Of a DNA stretch of 64,000 nt, positions 63,061 to 64,000 are shown piece after piece. Source of the stretch: Aquisalimonas sp007126095 (lineage in GTDB: Bacteria; Pseudomonadota; Gammaproteobacteria; Nitrococcales; Aquisalimonadaceae); the NCBI RefSeq assembly GCF_048323695.1, contig NZ_JBLWFT010000003.1, positions 201,405 to 265,404 on the forward strand. Direction: 5' to 3'. Each line of letters begins with the position of its first letter. Positions within the stretch are counted from its first letter, which is position 1. The notes beneath the pieces are model-generated. The model was given only the letters and a program-made list of their open reading frames with translations, was not told the origin of the DNA and searched no databases. Position numbers and translations under genes: made by a program.

Positions 63061-64000
63061 CCCAAGTTCATCAGCCGTGGCGATAAGCTATTGATATCGC
63101 GGGGAGCGACTTTTGAGTTGGCACAACTTAGGCCACGTGATCGCGGTGCGGTGGCTTCACCTCCAGATGCTTGAACAGATCCCGCTGAACCCTATCCATG
63201 GAGATCCCCTGGATGGCCTCGCCGTCGAGGTGGACCTGATGCAGTTGCACGGTCTCCAGCGCCTCCAGCAGCCGCTCGACGCTGGCGAGACCCAGGGCCT
63301 CATTGGCCTTCAGACGCATACGCAGCACGCGGTAGACCACCAGTGCCAGGAAGCACAGCAGCGCATGGGCGCGAATACGATCCGGCAGCCGGTGATGAAC
63401 AGGGGCGATGTCCAGCGTGGACTTCAGCGCCCGGAAGCCGCGTTCAATATCGGCCAGCGAGCGGTAACGCTCCACGATCTCGCGAGCCTCGCGGTCGTTG
63501 AGGCTGGTGACCAGCAGCAGCTTGCCGTCCAGCCGCTCGGCGGCGGCCCAGGCGTTGTCGTCGATGTCGTAGTGGAACTCCGGGGCCGAGAGGTCGGCCT
63601 TGATGATCCCGGACAAGCGCTGTTCGATGACCGCCTTGTGGAAGCGTTGGTAGGCGCTTCGGTCGGTGGAGCGCCGCCCCCGGCCCGCCTTGCCGGCATC
63701 CTGGTTCTCCAGGCGCCGAGCGAGCCGTTCGCCGAGTTCGTCGACGCGCTCGATTCGACGGCGCCGGTTGGTGCTCTGCTCGGCGGCGCGCTCCGGGTTG
63801 TGGGCGACGACCAGCCGCCGGCCGGCCCAGGTGGTCTCGGTGACGGACTCCCCGTCATCAGCGTCGGCCTGTTCGTAAGCGCTCCACGAACCCCATCTGT
63901 TGAGCGGATTGTGGTTCCGGGACACTGAGCCTTCCAGATGCATGGGAGGCTTGGAGTATGTGGTTATCCCCAGTACGCGCCCGCTGGTTGGGCCATTTGT
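63060..64000 (-). mobile_element. IS1634-like insertion sequence, left part
   Basis: Starts where the tetR reading frame is lost (about 63057-63062) and runs off the right edge. Contains the transposase reading leftward and about 65 bp of non-coding end. The terminal inverted repeat and target duplication cannot be confirmed because the other end is outside the window. Confidence 0.75.
63128..64000 (-). CDS. IS1634 family (IS4-like DDE) transposase, C-terminal part
   Basis: About 291 codons, open to the right edge; codons upstream of the internal ATG at 63943 read TNGPTSGRVLGITTYSKPP, so the true start is outside. DDE C-terminal signature: LVTSLNDREAREIVERYRSLADIERGFRALKSTL (in parts, with the YREK-like YRSLADIERGFR helix carrying the catalytic Glu), then PVHHRLPDRIRAHALLCFLALVVYRVLR. 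The visible frame is intact, so the element may be active. Confidence 0.88.
   Translation of the reverse strand, partial: TNGPTSGRVLGITTYSKPPMHLEGSVSRNHNPLNRWGSWSAYEQADADDGESVTETTWAGRRLVVAHNPERAAEQSTNRRRRIERVDELGERLARRLENQDAGKAGRGRRSTDRSAYQRFHKAVIEQRLSGIIKADLSAPEFHYDIDDNAWAAAERLDGKLLLVTSLNDREAREIVERYRSLADIERGFRALKSTLDIAPVHHRLPDRIRAHALLCFLALVVYRVLRMRLKANEALGLASVERLLEALETVQLHQVHLDGEAIQGISMDRVQRDLFKHLEVKPPHRDHVA

Overview
This 64-kb window is GC-rich and densely coding, with no rRNA, tRNA or CRISPR visible. The gene content suggests an aerobic, heterotrophic gammaproteobacterium: YghU, MtnP, a DUF5924-like protein, type VI secretion VgrGs, c-di-GMP hybrid proteins and TRAP carboxylate transport. 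Many proteins are acidic, which would fit a halophilic Ectothiorhodospiraceae-like organism, but the genus cannot be fixed from sequence alone.

Region 1 (1-22.5 kb) is a carboxylic-acid catabolic island. After the start of a glutamate dehydrogenase and an acyl-CoA ligase come a thiolase and a TRAP transport locus. That locus has one DctQ/DctM membrane pair, three paralogous substrate-binding proteins, acetoacetyl-CoA synthetase and an acyl-CoA dehydrogenase. A MalT-like LuxR regulator follows. Next is a six-gene operon: EthD-like protein, acyl-CoA ligase, APH-like kinase, DUF6285-like protein, acyl-CoA dehydrogenase and PaaG-like hydratase. A nitronate-monooxygenase-like enzyme is divergent from it. 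The ligase/kinase/small protein/dehydrogenase set resembles the Pseudomonas putida lva (levulinate, 4-hydroxyacid) pathway. Four copies of a 16-bp palindrome, consensus TCGTC-N6-GACGA, sit about 75-120 bp upstream of the start codons of these units and are probably the operator of the local LuxR protein.

Region 2 (22.5-46.5 kb) is mixed housekeeping, signalling and envelope genes. It holds a GST, a convergent pair of Rnl3-type RNA ligase and its PIN-like partner, two GGDEF/EAL proteins, a DrrAB-type ABC exporter, two phospholipase-D-like proteins, a VTT membrane protein, a FrnE-like DsbA, ketopantoate reductase, a Crp/Fnr regulator, a secreted matrixin and a PRC-barrel protein. It continues with a small outer-membrane barrel, an old-yellow-enzyme/HxlR divergent pair, YghU, MtnP, a GFA protein and a truncated tag (3-methyladenine glycosylase) remnant.

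Region 3 (46.6-56 kb) is a type VI secretion cargo module, transcribed leftward: vgrG, vgrG, an alpha/beta-hydrolase lipase-type effector and a propeller-like lipoprotein that is the probable immunity protein. Two exported proteins of unknown function lie beside it.

Region 4 (56-64 kb) holds a TPR-LuxR regulator, an NmrA-like protein, a PhnB-like VOC protein, a GNAT, a methyltransferase/HxlR divergent pair and an alpha/beta hydrolase. The hydrolase is divergent from a TetR gene cut off after about 38 codons by an IS1634-like element that runs off the right edge.
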